64,000 bases of DNA from Panax quinquefolius (taxonomy: Eukaryota; Streptophyta; Magnoliopsida; Apiales; Araliaceae), in assembly GCA_020205615.1 (NCBI GenBank), contig JAINUW010000387.1, forward strand, positions 1-64,000, written 5' to 3'. Below the pieces are notes generated by a model that was given only the letters and a program-made list of their open reading frames with translations, was not told where the DNA came from and did no database searches. The translations under genes and the position numbers were made by a program. This document shows, one piece after another, positions 10,307 through 22,383 of the stretch (within the stretch, counting starts at the first letter, position 1; each line of letters begins with the position of its first letter).

Positions 10307-11563
10307 CTAAGTCTGGGTTGGTGGTGGCTGTTGTTCTTCATCGGAATCGTTGGGTGGGATCCTTGGCATTGGGGCTGGTTGCTGGTATGGGAATTGGGAA
10401 GTAGGATTGAAGCTCTGGCGCGTAGTGTTCAATGAGGCGAAAGAAAAATTCATGGCCTCAAACATGTGGTCCTGCCTCGCTGCTAGTCTCCGCATTTCTC
10501 TTCGTGCTTCCTTTTTGTGCTCATCCACTTGTTGTTGAAGGTTGAGGAACTGAGGGCTAGATATTACTCCAGGTTGTGGTGAAGTCTCTGTATCTTGGTC
10601 CCCCATTGTCGCAGTCCCCTAAAACTCATCGTCATCCGAGGTGTCCTCAGCGTCAGCCTCATCCTCCGAGGCTGAGGGAAATACAAATCCTACTCCTCTC
10701 GGGTGCGACTCGCCTTGGGGCCACACCGCATATCTTGCAATCATTCTCGAGTCGAGTGTCTGCAGCGGCATCTGGGTTATCTCATCATCTGACCATCGAA
10801 CTCTTGCCTGTATACACAACCCACAAATGAGTGATGGGTGTGGCAATCCGCCAGAGTATGGTCCTCGAAGGCATCTTCGGATTAAAAAGTTAATTATAGC
10901 CCCTATGTCGATGATGAAATCTTGTACCATGGCATACAAGAGCACTGCCTTATCCTTAGGTACATCTGACGTGTGTGTCGATGGAAGTAACTTAGTGCAC
11001 AAAAAGGCGTACCATATCTTCCCATACCGACTGAGATCCTTACTGCGAAAGACAGTGCCTTCATGATTAGATTTTGTCCAAGAGGTACCCGGCCTTGTCA
11101 TCTCCTGCATAATAGCCTCATAATCTAGATCATTATCACGTAAGTGTTAGTACTGGCAATGTCTCGGTGCTCGTAATTGATAGTATGTGTTGATGGCGTC
11201 GGTACTGAAAGGCACTAACCTACACTGTAGAAAAGCATTGAAGGGGGCTTTATCCTCGGCGTTAGCGTAGAATTCTTTGACCACACTTACAACTGCGGCC
11301 TCGGGCTCTGCTGTGAATTTATTCAAACCTTTTTGATATATTTGTTGCATCATTTCGCCATCCACAGGCTCAGGTGCCAACCCCCGCTCAGGTGTGAGTG
11401 ATTTTGTCACCATATACTCGTAACGGTCGGCGGTGGCGACACTTATGAATTTTTGCCTATCAAAGGTTCGTGTTGGTTGTGTGGCCCCCAAACTCTCTCC
11501 TTGTTGCCTCTTTGATGCCGGTTTTGGTGCCATTAATTTGGAATTGAAGAGTTTTTCCCCCAA
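10307..11563 (-). pseudogene. E3 PTPD gene ('putative plant transposon protein' domain)
   Basis: One minus-strand frame of about 418 codons from 11563 (or Met at 11530, MAPKPASKRQ) to 10307, broken by two stops (11147-11149 and 10616-10618). Each stop is explained by one C-to-T change in a Gln codon. Domain cues are VVKEFYANAEDKAPFNAF, FSTDAINTYYQL, MTRPGTSW, YAFLCTKLLPSTHTSDV and DKAVLLYAMVQ, matching the plant PTPD family known from plant LTR elements. The tail has an acidic stretch (SEDEADAEDTSDDD), a short basic, possibly coiled segment (DEHKKEARREMRRLAARQ) and a Pro/Gln-rich end. It takes the place that pol or an env-like gene would hold. A TATA box lies about 215 bp upstream. Function unknown. 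Decay is lighter than in gag-protease. Confidence 0.78.
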
Positions 11564-11774
11564 ACTTTACTTAAGAACTTTGTCGAACACTTGGTGTGCG
11601 ACACTTGAAATTCCCATAAACTTGGTGATTTGGTTGAACTATGGGGATAGAAATTGAGGAATTAGACAACAAACTCCTCCTTTCAGTATATTACCATGTA
11701 AGTTGTAGAGATTTGTACAAAATCTATCCTCAAACTTCCAAATTGGTGTTGTTAGATTGGGTGGTGAAGGGTGG

Positions 11775-11784
11775 TTTTATAGAG
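11775..11784 (-). promoter_or_regulatory. Candidate internal TATA box upstream of the PTPD gene
   Basis: Minus-strand CTCTATAAAA is a canonical plant TATA box about 215 bp before the PTPD start at 11563 and about 200 bp after the palindrome cluster at 11988-12190. E8 has a comparable box before its PTPD gene. Confidence 0.5.
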
Positions 11785-11987
11785 AGGAGTGTATGTAGAT
11801 GGGTAGTGGGTTACTAGGTGGGAGGAGTGGGATTGTGTTTGATTGTTGTGAGGAGATGGAAAGTAATGTGTAAGGTCATGGGTGTATGTTGTGTAGGAGT
11901 GGGAGTGTAGGAAGTTGAAGTGTAAAGGGATTGGGATTTCATTTGTACATCATGTAACTGCCGAATTTCCTTTCAAAATCTGGACCC

Positions 11988-12190
11988 CTAAGTCCCGGCT
12001 TGATATTTACTCTTGAAGGGGCAAGCCCCGGCTTGCTAGCAATCTGTTAAGGTAGTATGAGGGCAAGCCCCGACTTGCTATTTAATCTTGGAGGGGCAAG
12101 CCCCGGCTTTCTGTCCATCTGCTAATGCACCATGAGGGGAAAGCCCCAGCTTGCTATTTGTCCATTGAGAGGCAAGCCCCATCTTGCTAG
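11988..12190 (-). repeat. E3 internal palindrome cluster (six units)
   Basis: Six units of the motif found in U3 of this element's LTRs, based on GCAAGCC-cc-GGCTTGC. They lie near 11990, 12019-12038, 12061-12080, 12093-12110, 12136-12155 and 12170-12189, spaced 30-45 bp. No LTR sequence surrounds them, so the motif was copied or amplified independently upstream of the PTPD gene. Confidence 0.7.
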
Positions 12191-12538
12191 TGGACCGGTA
12201 AGGCCTCTTATCTGCTATTGTACTTTGAGTTTCCTCTTCCTTGCCTCATGTGCATCCCATAGCTTATTGAGTACCTGATCATCATGAAAAACATCCTCAT
12301 AAGTAGATGTTAAGCAAATTCAAGCATGGAGGGTAAGATTATTTGACTATCAAATATACTGTAAATAATATTTAGTGGATTGACATGACTATATTCTAAA
12401 CCAAATATTTTTTTAAACTACCATCTCACTATCATGGATAAAATTACTTAAGAAAAGAAAAATGAAGAAAAAAATAAGATTGGGTTGCCTCCCAATCAGT
12501 TCTTGATTTTAAGTCGTTCAGCCTGACTACTCCCTGTT

Positions 12539-13639
12539 TTATCCCGGATCGGTTGGGTTAACTTTGGCATGATGATTATTTATCGCGCAACACCAACATT
12601 GTTGTAATGCATGCCTGTTCACTAGCATGCTGGATAATGAATTTGACTTGCTATCCTCAACTAATGCCTTAAGACCACTCTCCTCTTTGCAACCCCTGAA
12701 CTTGACACGTGTAGAGTCCTCGACCAACTCGCACTCTTCCTTGTCAGTTGGGATTGGGATTTCCTTGAACACCTTTACTGTTACTACCTGATCAAACGCT
12801 TTCATAATCAGTTCTCCGTTAGGCACGTCAATCAGTGTTTGTCCAGTCGCCAGGAATGGTCATCCCAAGATGATAGGGATGTTCTTATCTTCTTCAAAAT
12901 CTAATAGCACAAAATCGGCTGGAAATATTAGTTACTCAACTTTGACCAATACGTCTTTGACTATTCCTAAAGGGTATGTTATTTATTTATCGGCGAGTTG
13001 TAGACTAATATTGGTTGGTTTTGCTTCCTTTAATCCCAGCTTTCGGTAAATGGACAGTGGCATAAGATTTATACTCGCTCCTAAATCGCATAGAGCTCTT
13101 CCCACATCTTGATTGCTAATTGCACAAGGAATTGTAAAACTTCCTGGATCTTTCAATTTAGGCGAGAGCTTTTTCTATAGTATTGCACTGCATTCCTTGG
13201 TTAACGCCACTATTTCGAAATCCCGGAGCTTACATTTTTTCGAAAGTATATGTCCTTCATGAATTTAATGTAACGCGACATCTACTCAAGTGCTTCGGAA
13301 AATGGAATATTAATGTGTAACTGTTTGAATATATCCATAAACCTTGAAAACTGGTTCTTTAACTTGTTATTTTCTAACCTTAAAAGAAAGGGTGCAGGTG
13401 GTGTAGCTTTATGTTGTTTCTCTTCCGTAGCTTTTTGCACCACTTTTTTTGTACATTTCTTCTTTAATTCCTTCCCTTCATTCTTATATTCATCTCCTAC
13501 ACTAGCTTTCTTAGCCTAGTTAGAAACCAACTCTTTACTGCTTCTAAGTGTAATAGCGTTACACTGCTCGTGATTACCCTTAGGATTTCTCTCGGTGTCA
13601 CTTCGTAACTTCCCTTGTGGTCTATTATTCAATGCTAAC
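12539..13639 (-). pseudogene. E3 retropepsin-type protease region
   Basis: In sense it continues from gag. KLKDPGSF leads into CDLGASINLMPLSIYRKLG (around 13090-13035), which contains the catalytic Asp in the Athila-type D-L-G-A-S motif. IILG follows near 12870, where the next codon is a stop, then PFLATGQTLIDVPNGELI. Several in-frame stops (for example in the KXITYPLG and VEXLIFP segments) make it inactive. The downstream part to 12539 is open but matches no catalytic domain. RT would normally follow; instead the spacer and PTPD gene are found. Confidence 0.82.
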
Positions 13640-14936
13640 CCAATTTATCCTATCTGATTCTCTAGATTCTTGATCGCCATCTCTTGTGATTTCATAGCCA
13701 TGGCTTGATTTTTTATGGCCAAATTGGTGCTAGTCATGTATTTTGTCAACAATTCCTCTAGATCAGATTTCCTTTCTTGATATTGAGCTTTTTTTGGCTG
13801 GTTCTGAAATCCTGGTGGATATGATTGTCGTGAAGCTTGATTTTGCTGGTTGTTGCTCCATAAGAAATTCGGATGATTCCTATTTCCTTGATTGTATGTG
13901 TTCTGATATGTGTTTTGCGGAATTCTGTTGTAATTTCTGATGAACTGTACAGATGTTGGATTAATCATGTATTGCTCCATTGGGTGCTCTCCCTTGCACA
14001 ACTCGCATATTATTGCCACTTGCTGTGTTTGTTGTGCTTATGCTGCTGTTACCGACTCCAACTTCTTTGAAAGTGCAAATATCTGTGCTTGCACCGCTGT
14101 CATACTATCTACTTCTAACACCCCAGCTGCCTTCGCTTGTGTCATTCTTCTTTGTGGAGCCCTTTGGTAGTTATTAGCCGCCATGGTTTCAATCAACTCA
14201 TATGCTTCCTCGTAACTCTTAGCCATGAATGCTCCGCCCGACGCTACATCAATACTTGTCCTGAGATTCCCATGTAACCTGTTGTAAAAGGTGTTCATTT
14301 GCAGCCACTTGGTCAATCCATGATGTGGGCATTTTCTGAGCAATTCTTTGTATCTCTCCCAAGCCTCATATAACGACTCCCCATGTTGCTGTTCAAACAT
14401 CGTTATCTCGTTTCTCATCTTTGCAGTTTTCGCCGGCGGAAAGAATTTTTCGAGGAATTTCTGAGCTAAATCCTCCAATGTAGTTATCGAACCGGACGGT
14501 AGAGAATGCAACCAACTCTTCGCCTTGTCCCGTAAAGAGAATGGGAACAATCGAAGTTTCACCGCTTTATCCGACACCCCATTGAACCTAAAGGTGTCGC
14601 ACAGTTCCAAAAATTTGACTAGATGCTCGTTCGGATCGTCATTTGCCAATCCCCCAAACTGAAGTAAATTCTGAATCATTTGTATCATCCATGGCTTAAT
14701 TTCAAATGTATTCTCTACTATTGCTGGCCTGGTGATGCTTGATTGCGATTCGACCACCTTGAAGCAAGCATGTAGTCCCTTAATGCTTTCCGATCTTCGG
14801 CTGCCATTTCCTCTTATTTCTCAGGTGTTTCAAATTCTTGTCTCGTTTCCTTGATTCACTTGCTCAACCTCTGAAACCTTTTCTCAATGTTGTCATCAAA
14901 AGGCAGCAAATCTGGATTTTTGGACCTAGTTTGCAT
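13640..14936 (-). pseudogene. E3 gag (Athila-like)
   Basis: Starts with MQTRSKNPDLLPFDDNIEK at 14936, parallel to the E2 start. The capsid region (14757-14038) is open for 239 codons: NDDPNEHLVKFLELCDTFRF, RDKAKSWLHSLPSGSITTLE, AQKFLEKFFPPAKTAKMRNE, then ESLYEAWERYKELLRKCPHH and DVASGGAFMAK. A zinc knuckle in the 124-codon segment to 13645 reads CELCKGEHPMEQY, so the last Cys is replaced by Tyr. A stop near 14038 and damage before 14757 break the frame. Gag would form the particle. Damage is moderate, so loss of function may be recent. Confidence 0.85.
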
Positions 14937-15046
14937 AAACCGCTTCCACACCTGAAATAGAAGAACAATACAAAAATAAAAATGTAAAAGTAAAACAGGA
15001 TTAATTAAACTGATATTGTAAAACTATTAAGAATTATACTAAATAG

Positions 15047-15064
15047 TCCCCGGCAGCGGCGCCA
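15047..15064 (-). other. E3 primer binding site (tRNA-Asp type)
   Basis: Minus strand TGGCGCCGCTGCCGGGGA, six bases from the inner edge of the 5' LTR. It is one base from the tRNA-Asp complement. Confidence 0.85.
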
Positions 15065-15070
15065 AAAACT

Positions 15071-16869
15071 TGTTAGGTAAAATCTTTATACGCACAACAC
15101 GCAAGTATACGTGGTCAACAAGTAATAAAATGATGAGTAGACTGTCGTTCCCATAGAGACAATTTAGCAAGAAACTTAACTTCACAATTATCAATTTCCT
15201 ATTAATCCTAATTTTATTAAACTATCCAATTTAATGATTAAAAATTATAGAAACTAAATTAAAAACAAATAAACTACCACAAACCAATTACCAATATCAA
15301 AATCTGGAAATTTCAAACAGTTAATGGAGAATTAGACTTATGATTTCACCCTATGTTTCACTCTAATTTTAAAACTTTTATTCCAATTCAATTCACTATC
15401 CCAGTTTATTAATCAAGAACACGAACGTAGTGTTAACCACCTCTCGATGCACAAATACCGTATTAACGTCAATCCACAATTAAGATAGAAATCCGTTAAA
15501 CACCTTAACCAACTAACCCACTATATCTCTATGTTAATTACAATTGAAGAAGGTTGAAGAATAAGTTCTCTATCCGATTACATGTGGTGTCAAGCATATC
15601 TTTACCTTAACACTCATCAAGTTTAAGCTATTAACAAAATCATGAACATATGTTATATCAAATAGGTCTAGATTTGCATATCCTCTCTCGATTCCATACA
15701 AATCCACAAAGAATTGTTGATCAGGCAATTCATAGATTCAAGCTTAAATCAATATAGATAAACTGGATATAGCTTATTAAATTGGAAATTAAAGTTTACA
15801 AAACCATCGATTCACTTAAGGATCCATCACCAACCTAAAAAGTGAATTAGTTCATAATAAACAAAATAAAGACTGAATAAATCATGGAAGTCATTCTTTC
15901 AATTACAAATAATAGTCTAAGACGAAGAATATTGAAATACACCCTTCACGTAGCCTAGAATCGCAATCGTCTCGAAAATCTCCTTGAAATACTCCACCAA
16001 CGCTTGCTAAGAAAAACTGATATTCATCTTCGTAATTTTCCTTGTGTGTCTTTAATCTCATTGTTTGTTGTTAATTATATACTTCCACATGTATTCTGAT
16101 TTCAATTTCATGCCAAAACGAATCCCAAGTCATCACCATCACTAAAACTCCATGTTTGTAGCATTAGAAACCAACTAGGAGACTTCAAATTCGAGTACCC
16201 AAGCCTCAACTTGCTATTTCCCTTTGTAATGGCAAGCCCCGGCTTGCTATCAAGCTGCTAAAATGCCCAGGACCCAAGCCCCGGCTTGCTATTAAGGCAT
16301 AAAAGGGCAAGCCCCAGCTTGCTATGCTTCTGAAAATCTGTTGCATTGTCCTCTACTAAAACTGTCATAACTTTTAAACCGGGAGGTTTTACGAGGCCCG
16401 CCACCTATCAAATCGAAGCTATTGACGAGCTCTACAACTTTCATTTTTGAGCTTCCAGAAATAACGAACGGATGAAGGTCGAAATTGCATCAGAAGTAGC
16501 TGCTGCTGTGTAATGACAAACAAAACAACTCTTAGCTTTGTCTTTGTTGATTAAAAGGCCATACTCTCGTATCCAAACTTCCGATTGGAATGATACAAGA
16601 CGTTCTGGAAAAGCCAAGAAAGAGTTCTACAACATAGTCCAAGTTCCACGCCATGAACATGAAATACACATAAAATGAACATGAAGGCCCGAACGATATC
16701 CAGAATTGCTTTTCCTTGCAATTTCATACCAATAGTCGCTCAATCCGCTTCCAACCATATAATCTACAAAAAGAAAACAAAATGTATGAAAACTAACTAA
16801 GAAACACGAGATTAAGCAAATAATTCAAGTAATAGATGCCGGATAAGCAGGTATAAAACCTACTTATCA
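15071..16869 (-). repeat. E3 5' LTR (right on plus strand)
   Basis: 1799 bp, TGTTAGGTAAAATC to CTACTTATCA on the plus strand, partner of 7214-9013. It contains the U3 palindrome cluster at 16199-16325. The two LTRs differ by scattered substitutions. Confidence 0.92.
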
Positions 16870-16950
16870 ATCGACACTCTATCTTATCACTTTATTACTT
16901 GTTGACTGTGTACACTTGCACAAATTCATTGATTGCGAAATCAACCAACA
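16870..16950 (+). repeat. E2 3' LTR, second part (with E3 target duplicate)
   Basis: atcga (16870-16874) repeats the E3 target. From there the sequence continues the E2 LTR to its end CCAACA at 16950, followed by the E2 duplication gtgct. Confidence 0.92.
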
Positions 16951-17156
16951 GTGCTCATGTAGCATGACAAGGTCATTGCGTATACATCACACCAATTAAA
17001 GGATTATGAGAAGGTCTATCCTACTCATGATCTAGAATTGGCAGCAATAGTTTTTGCATTAAAGATATGTTGACACTATCTATATGGGGATAAGTGTGAG
17101 ATATATCTGCACCATAAAAGTCCTCAAATATATCTTCACACAAAAAGAGTTAAATA
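16951..17156 (+). pseudogene. E1: continuation of gypsy RNase H
   Basis: Resumes the frame broken at 349. [20 protein letters not shown] is followed by [30 protein letters not shown] and a TQKELNM-like end. This is the RNase H core of Tekay-like elements, with two in-frame stops. The homology stops at 17156, where the E4 LTR begins, preceded by aaata as a possible target site. Confidence 0.85.
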
Positions 17157-19616
17157 TGTAATGAGCGGGAATTTTGTAATTAATTTTATTAATTTTATAT
17201 ATTTATTGAATTAAATAAATATTTGAGTTGATTTATTTATTGAGATAAATAAATATTCGATGAAGTTACTATGTAATAATTTAATTAGAAAATATGTTAA
17301 CTAAATTAATGTATAATAATTTTATGGATTTAAGATTTAATTTAATGAAATAATTAAATTAAATTAATTAAATTGTTTAATAATTACAATGTGCTAAATG
17401 ATGATGTTCTAATTTGATTTAATAATTAAATTAGAAATTTAATAATATGTTACATAAAATTATAATTATATTGTAGATGTTTGGTTTAATTATTAATGAA
17501 ATAAGATTAATAATGTAAAGTATTTAGAATTAGATTAATTTAATTTGCTAAGAGTGTGACAATTGAACTATATTAAATAAGTAATATAAAAATAAATTGA
17601 GGGAAAAGTTTTAGTGTGCAAGGAAAACAAATCCTTGCGGATTTTGGCATAATATAACTGATAAAGCTTTTGGTTTTTTTACTTGAAGACTTAAGTTTGC
17701 GCGTAGTGGTATATATCAGTTTGCATTATACGTATTATGCTAAGGCTAAAGCTAGAAACACAGAGGAAGGAGATTGAGAGTTCTCTGAGAATTGGGAGTC
17801 AAGAAGAAGAAGAGGGTTTTGTCAAGCTAATCTATCATCTTTGCTAACTCTTAATAAGGAATTAAAAGTGATAGTAATCTATTTCTAATTCATAAGTTTT
17901 GGTTTCCTACATATTTTTCTCTGTAATTGGTTGTTATGGTATGAATTAAAGAGATATGATGCTATATGTTTTATTAGGTGTTTATAATATGTGGTATATT
18001 GTTTAAGAATGATTTTCTGAAATCAAATTAACATGGAATATGTTTAAAAGTGAGGAATTGTGTTTTTGATAAAATATATATGTTTTGGCTTGGTTGAGAG
18101 TCCAAATTGAGGATTTGATCATATAATAATCTGTTAATTGTTATCTGATTGTGTTAATATGTTAAGAAACAAAAAGAATGCATGTATATGGACTAATTTG
18201 TTTAAGAAATGAAGTTTAGGTGATTGAATTCGCTAAACATATTGGAAAACAAAGAAAATAGCAAAAACATAGTTTTAATCATTGATTGTGTAAAATGTTT
18301 GTGTTATTAGAATTATGATATGCATGCTTGGTGATGTTTCTAATAAGTTTATAGCCTCTAGGTTTGTTGATTTCTGCTTAATTAGGGAAAATTTGGGTTG
18401 AACTATGAAGCAAAGACGCAGTCTGCAAGTTTCTGTCTGCATACCGGTGTAGCTGCGCCTGCTGAGTGTTCTTAGTATTGAGCACCATTGCAGCTGCACC
18501 GGTGCCAAGGCTTAGGGTAGCGCAGATGCGGCCTCCCCTGAGCAGAAATAATTTATTTTTTTAGTTTTCAGTCCATGACATGTTGCCCTAACCCAGTCTA
18601 GGGTGCATGCTAATGTGTTAAACATGTAATGAAGTTCTATAATAGATTGTAAACATGTGTTCAATGATTTCAAATTGTAAAGTTAATATGTTGTGAAAAA
18701 TATTAACTTGCTATTTGTTTAAGTCTTGAGATGTGGTTTAAAGGTTACGTTGCTATGTTAGACTTATGATTTCAGATTAGTGATATGATATTAATTTAAA
18801 AGTCAGAACTTAAATTATGTTAACAAGTTGGATTTAAATGAGAACTAAAACATATAGGGTTAATGTTAATGTAACTAATCGGTATTGTGATTCTAATGAT
18901 ATATGTAGGGTTTTGACGAATATGTGTTATAGTTGTATAACTTAAACACGAGGCAAGTTCCTAAACCTTATTTCTTTATGTAGAGCAAGATCATTATCCT
19001 ATCTTGTTTATTATTGTTATGCAAGTATCTAAATCTTACTTTTCACTAAGAAAATCTCCTAATCTTGAACTTGATATTGTTTGGATTAAGATGGCTCAAG
19101 TTATTTATTCATATTGAGCAAGTTTCTAATCATTGTTTCTTATTAATTCAAAGCTTGAAATGTTCCTTATTTCGAACGAGACTCTCTAATTCCATTGAAG
19201 ATAGTCTATTGGATATACAATATTTTATTCAACTATATATTGTTGTGATTCTATTCTTGATTTTAAATATTGTTACTCAATACCTAGTTATTGTATCTAA
19301 CTTCGAATGGCTAGTGAACCTTTATTGATTTGACTAGTCCATAGTTGATGAGCGTTCTAAAATTCTAGAACCATTGTTAAGCTAATCCAAACTAAACATT
19401 CTTTAATGCGGAAATCCTAAGTCAAACTGAGATGAACATCCCTAATATAGGAGATTATTGTACGCGTTAGCGTTAAGATGTTTGTGCACAATACATGGTA
19501 CGAAGGGTTGATCACCCGAAGTATGAAAGGAAAGGTGTGTATAGTCTAACAACTGTTAAAGGTTGAGGTAGAAATACTTAGTAACCTGGGACATAGTTCA
19601 AGGTCTTAAGACCCTC
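17157..19616 (+). repeat. E4: truncated Tekay-like LTR
   Basis: Starts TGTAATGAGCGGGAATTTTG, aligning with the E7 LTR start TGTAACAACCCGATATTTTC, and follows the E1 RNase H directly. Near 19431-19480 it has a segment like 59925-59960 of the E7 LTR (GAACATCCC...TA.G.G then GCG..A.GCG), so it is a relative of those LTRs. The end is missing because E5 starts at 19617. It holds a GC-rich island at about 18405-18535 with the palindrome GCACCGGTGC. Open frames such as 19065-19328 match nothing recognised. Confidence 0.6.
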
Positions 19617-22347
19617 TGTGAGGATTCAGAATTTTACGAATAAATTTTATTTATTTATTTATTTAATATTTATATTGATTATCAATATTGTGCTAAGTGT
19701 ATCTGTGATACAAGTCTAGAGAAGTGGTCAACAGAGAATAGAAACCCTAACCCTAATTAGGGGTAACACGAAGAGTTTGTGATACTAAATATTATCATAA
19801 GTACGTGAATGTAGATTACATATAAAATTTATTAGGGAAATTAAGTGAGAAATAGCAAACCCTAATTGGTAAACCCTAATTTGGATATTTAAAATCCTAA
19901 TTCAGGAGCTCAAAAGTTAAAATAAAATAGCTAAGTGTTAAAAGTTATGGAATAAAAGGGAAATGTCTAAAATGCTCTTCAAGTTGCAGGGGAAAAGACC
20001 AAATTGCCCTTAGTGAATGAGAAATAACCGAAATACCCTTTTACTTAAAAGTTAAGTAAAAGATATTATCAAATCTTGTGAGTCATCACTCTAAATTATC
20101 CCATGTGTGTAAAAACCTCACCAAATCAGATATCTTGGGACACTTAGCACCATTTGTGGCCATGGATTAAAAAAAATCAAAATATTAGAAAGCAAGAAAA
20201 GTTTACTTTAGTTTATCATTTCTTTAAGTTCATTCTCTCTTTAAAATTTTGAAATCTAGAGTGAGAAAGAGTGAAAAGATTAGCCAAGTTCATTTCTTAG
20301 CAAGCCAATAACAGATTCCAAGATCAGAAGTCAAGAATCAAAGCATAAAGGTATAAAATCCTAGCCTTATAAAAATCATGTGTTATATGTCAGATGTTGT
20401 TGTTTGTTGTCTAGAGTAGTGTATAAGGATGTTCGTAGGTGATCTATGATGTTACATCATAGATCCATAACATCTAGAATCCAGAAAATGAGTTTTTCAA
20501 ACTGATCATGAACCCTAAAAATAGGGCCTGACAGCCTAATGTCAGGGCTCATAAATCTCTTTGTACATATGTTAAGTGTTATGTGTGTTTTATGTTATAG
20601 ATTTGTTCACTGTCATGTGGAGAGTAGACTAGAAGTGAAATCACCTCCATAAAATGTCTAGATCTCAAGATATAGGTGGTCAAACATGGTTGACTGACCA
20701 TGAGAGACTTTTTCTGGAAAACCAAGATTTTTCCAAATGTCTGACAAGCAACTTTAGAGCCTTAGATCATACTGTGTTTAAGTGATTAAGCCTTGTTGTT
20801 GTTTTGATCTTGTAGAATGGTATAAGGACTACACGATCATGCCTTTAGAGTACCCATATCATGATCAGGATCGAAATTAATCATGGTCAAACTTGAGTTG
20901 ACCGACTGCCTTATGAAGAAATCTGGAAAACTCAGATTTCTCAAGAACAGCTCATGGTCAGTATTTTGTCCTGCTCAAATCATGCATTGGTGTTGTTATT
21001 TGACTGTACTAATGTTGTATAGTTGCTCTTTGACATCTATACTACAATTATTAGCCATTAGATCATACAAAGTGAACCAAGAATGAGAGATATGAAGATC
21101 AAAAGTAGCCAACCCGAACTGTTCTTCATTTTTGGGTAACCCAGAAATAAAGAACAACTTCTGACATGATCTTTGAGGGCTTATAACTCTCTATATGTTG
21201 ACTAATGACCATGAAATCAGTTTGTGGTTGTAGTATTACATCAGTATTACAAACCTAACACCATTAGCTGCCCAGAAATCAACAAGAACACTGATTTAAT
21301 TTCGGTCAAACTAGGTCACCTGTAAACAGACTTTGAATGTCTGGGTTTAATGAAGAACACCTATAACGACGGTTCTGTCGCTATATGGCCCTTTAGCGAC
21401 ACTTAATTTTGGCAAATTAATTATTTTATTAAATAATTAGAGAAAATTAGTTTTTAATTATTAAAAATTCAAAATATATTCCTAAAAATTATTTTAAAGC
21501 TTAAAAATGGATTTTTAATAATTTTGAGTATATTTCATAAATATTTAATATTTTTGGAATATTAAAGGTATTTAATTTATTTAATTATAATATTAAATAA
21601 ATTACTTAAAAATGATTTTAATTCTTGAAAATCATTTAAAATATATTATGGTGTTAAAAATATTTGAAGTTATTTTAATAACTTTTAATATTTTGTGATG
21701 AATTTTATTAATAAATTAATATTAATGGTAATGAATTTTTTAATGAATATATTAAAAAATTATGAAAAATTAGAATTAATGATTTAAATTTCATATAAAA
21801 ATGATTTAAGGGTTAGAAAAATATTTTGAGTTATAAAATATAACTTTTGATATTTTGTCATGAAAATATTAATATTTTAATATCAATGTCAATTATTGGA
21901 TAATGGATTTAAATGTTTAAAAATCATATATATATGATTTTAAGGTATTAAAATACTTTGAAATATTATAAATATATTATAATATTATAGTATGATTTTC
22001 ATTAATACTTAATAATAAATAAATATTAATGATAAAGGAATAAAGTGGTATTTCATTTATATATAAATAAGTTATAAGTGATTAAAAAATTATGATAAAT
22101 GGTAATAATTATTAAAAAATTATTACGAGCCTATAAAAAATATTTTGATTAATAATCAAATTATCTAAGATAATTATTAAGTGTTTGGATTGAGTCTTAG
22201 TGATATTAGGCTCGAGAATTATCCCACTAGACCGTCGGGATGTTAGAATTGTGTCGGATTCAACTCAGACTAAAATAGTTTGACTTCATACCGAGTCTTA
22301 GGTAGTTTGTGAACTGATAGGGTTATGTGTTATGTGTTTAGGATAAC

Positions 22348-22383
<36 letters not shown>

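Larger units (their letters stand above)
11564..12538 (-). other. E3 spacer between protease and PTPD gene
   Basis: About 975 bp without a gene. In sense order it holds the conserved post-protease motif near 12482-12530 (sense GGGAGGCAACCCA, as in E2), the GC-palindrome cluster 12190-11988 and a TATA box at 11784-11775. Its arrangement suggests a promoter region for the PTPD gene. Confidence 0.65.
7214..16869 (-). mobile_element. E3: Athila-like non-autonomous element with a PTPD gene (minus strand)
   Basis: Complete 9.66 kb element with atcga duplications. Reading on the minus strand: 5' LTR (16869-15071), primer site, gag-protease (14936-12539), a spacer with a GC-palindrome cluster and TATA box, a PTPD gene (11563-10307), a conserved noncoding block, a polypurine tract and the 3' LTR (9013-7214). 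There is no RT, RNase H or integrase. LTR length (1.8 kb), primer site and gag match Athila. Confidence 0.9.
350..16950 (+). mobile_element. E2: Athila-like non-autonomous LTR retrotransposon (contains nested E3)
   Basis: Complete element bounded by gtgct duplications. It has a 5' LTR (350-1943), a tRNA-Asp type primer site, a gag with a broken protease, about 1.6 kb of conserved noncoding sequence, a polypurine tract and a 3' LTR split by E3 (5715-7213 and 16875-16950). Without E3 it is about 6.9 kb. No reverse transcriptase, RNase H or integrase lies between gag and the 3' LTR, so it must have used enzymes supplied in trans. The Athila assignment rests on LTR length, primer site and gag wording. 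Confidence 0.88.

Noticed and set aside
10641..11066. Plus-strand open frame of 141 codons
   Set aside because: Antisense shadow of the E3 PTPD gene, with no recognisable domain.
19065..19328. Hydrophobic open frame of 87 codons in E4
   Set aside because: It lies within LTR sequence, is Leu/Phe/Ile-rich through AT-rich composition, and is not linked to any promoter or homologue I recognise.
19739..19770. Interstitial telomeric repeat
   Set aside because: ACCCTAA motifs are scattered and separated by AT-rich DNA, not a perfect tandem, and they are shared by homologous LTRs.
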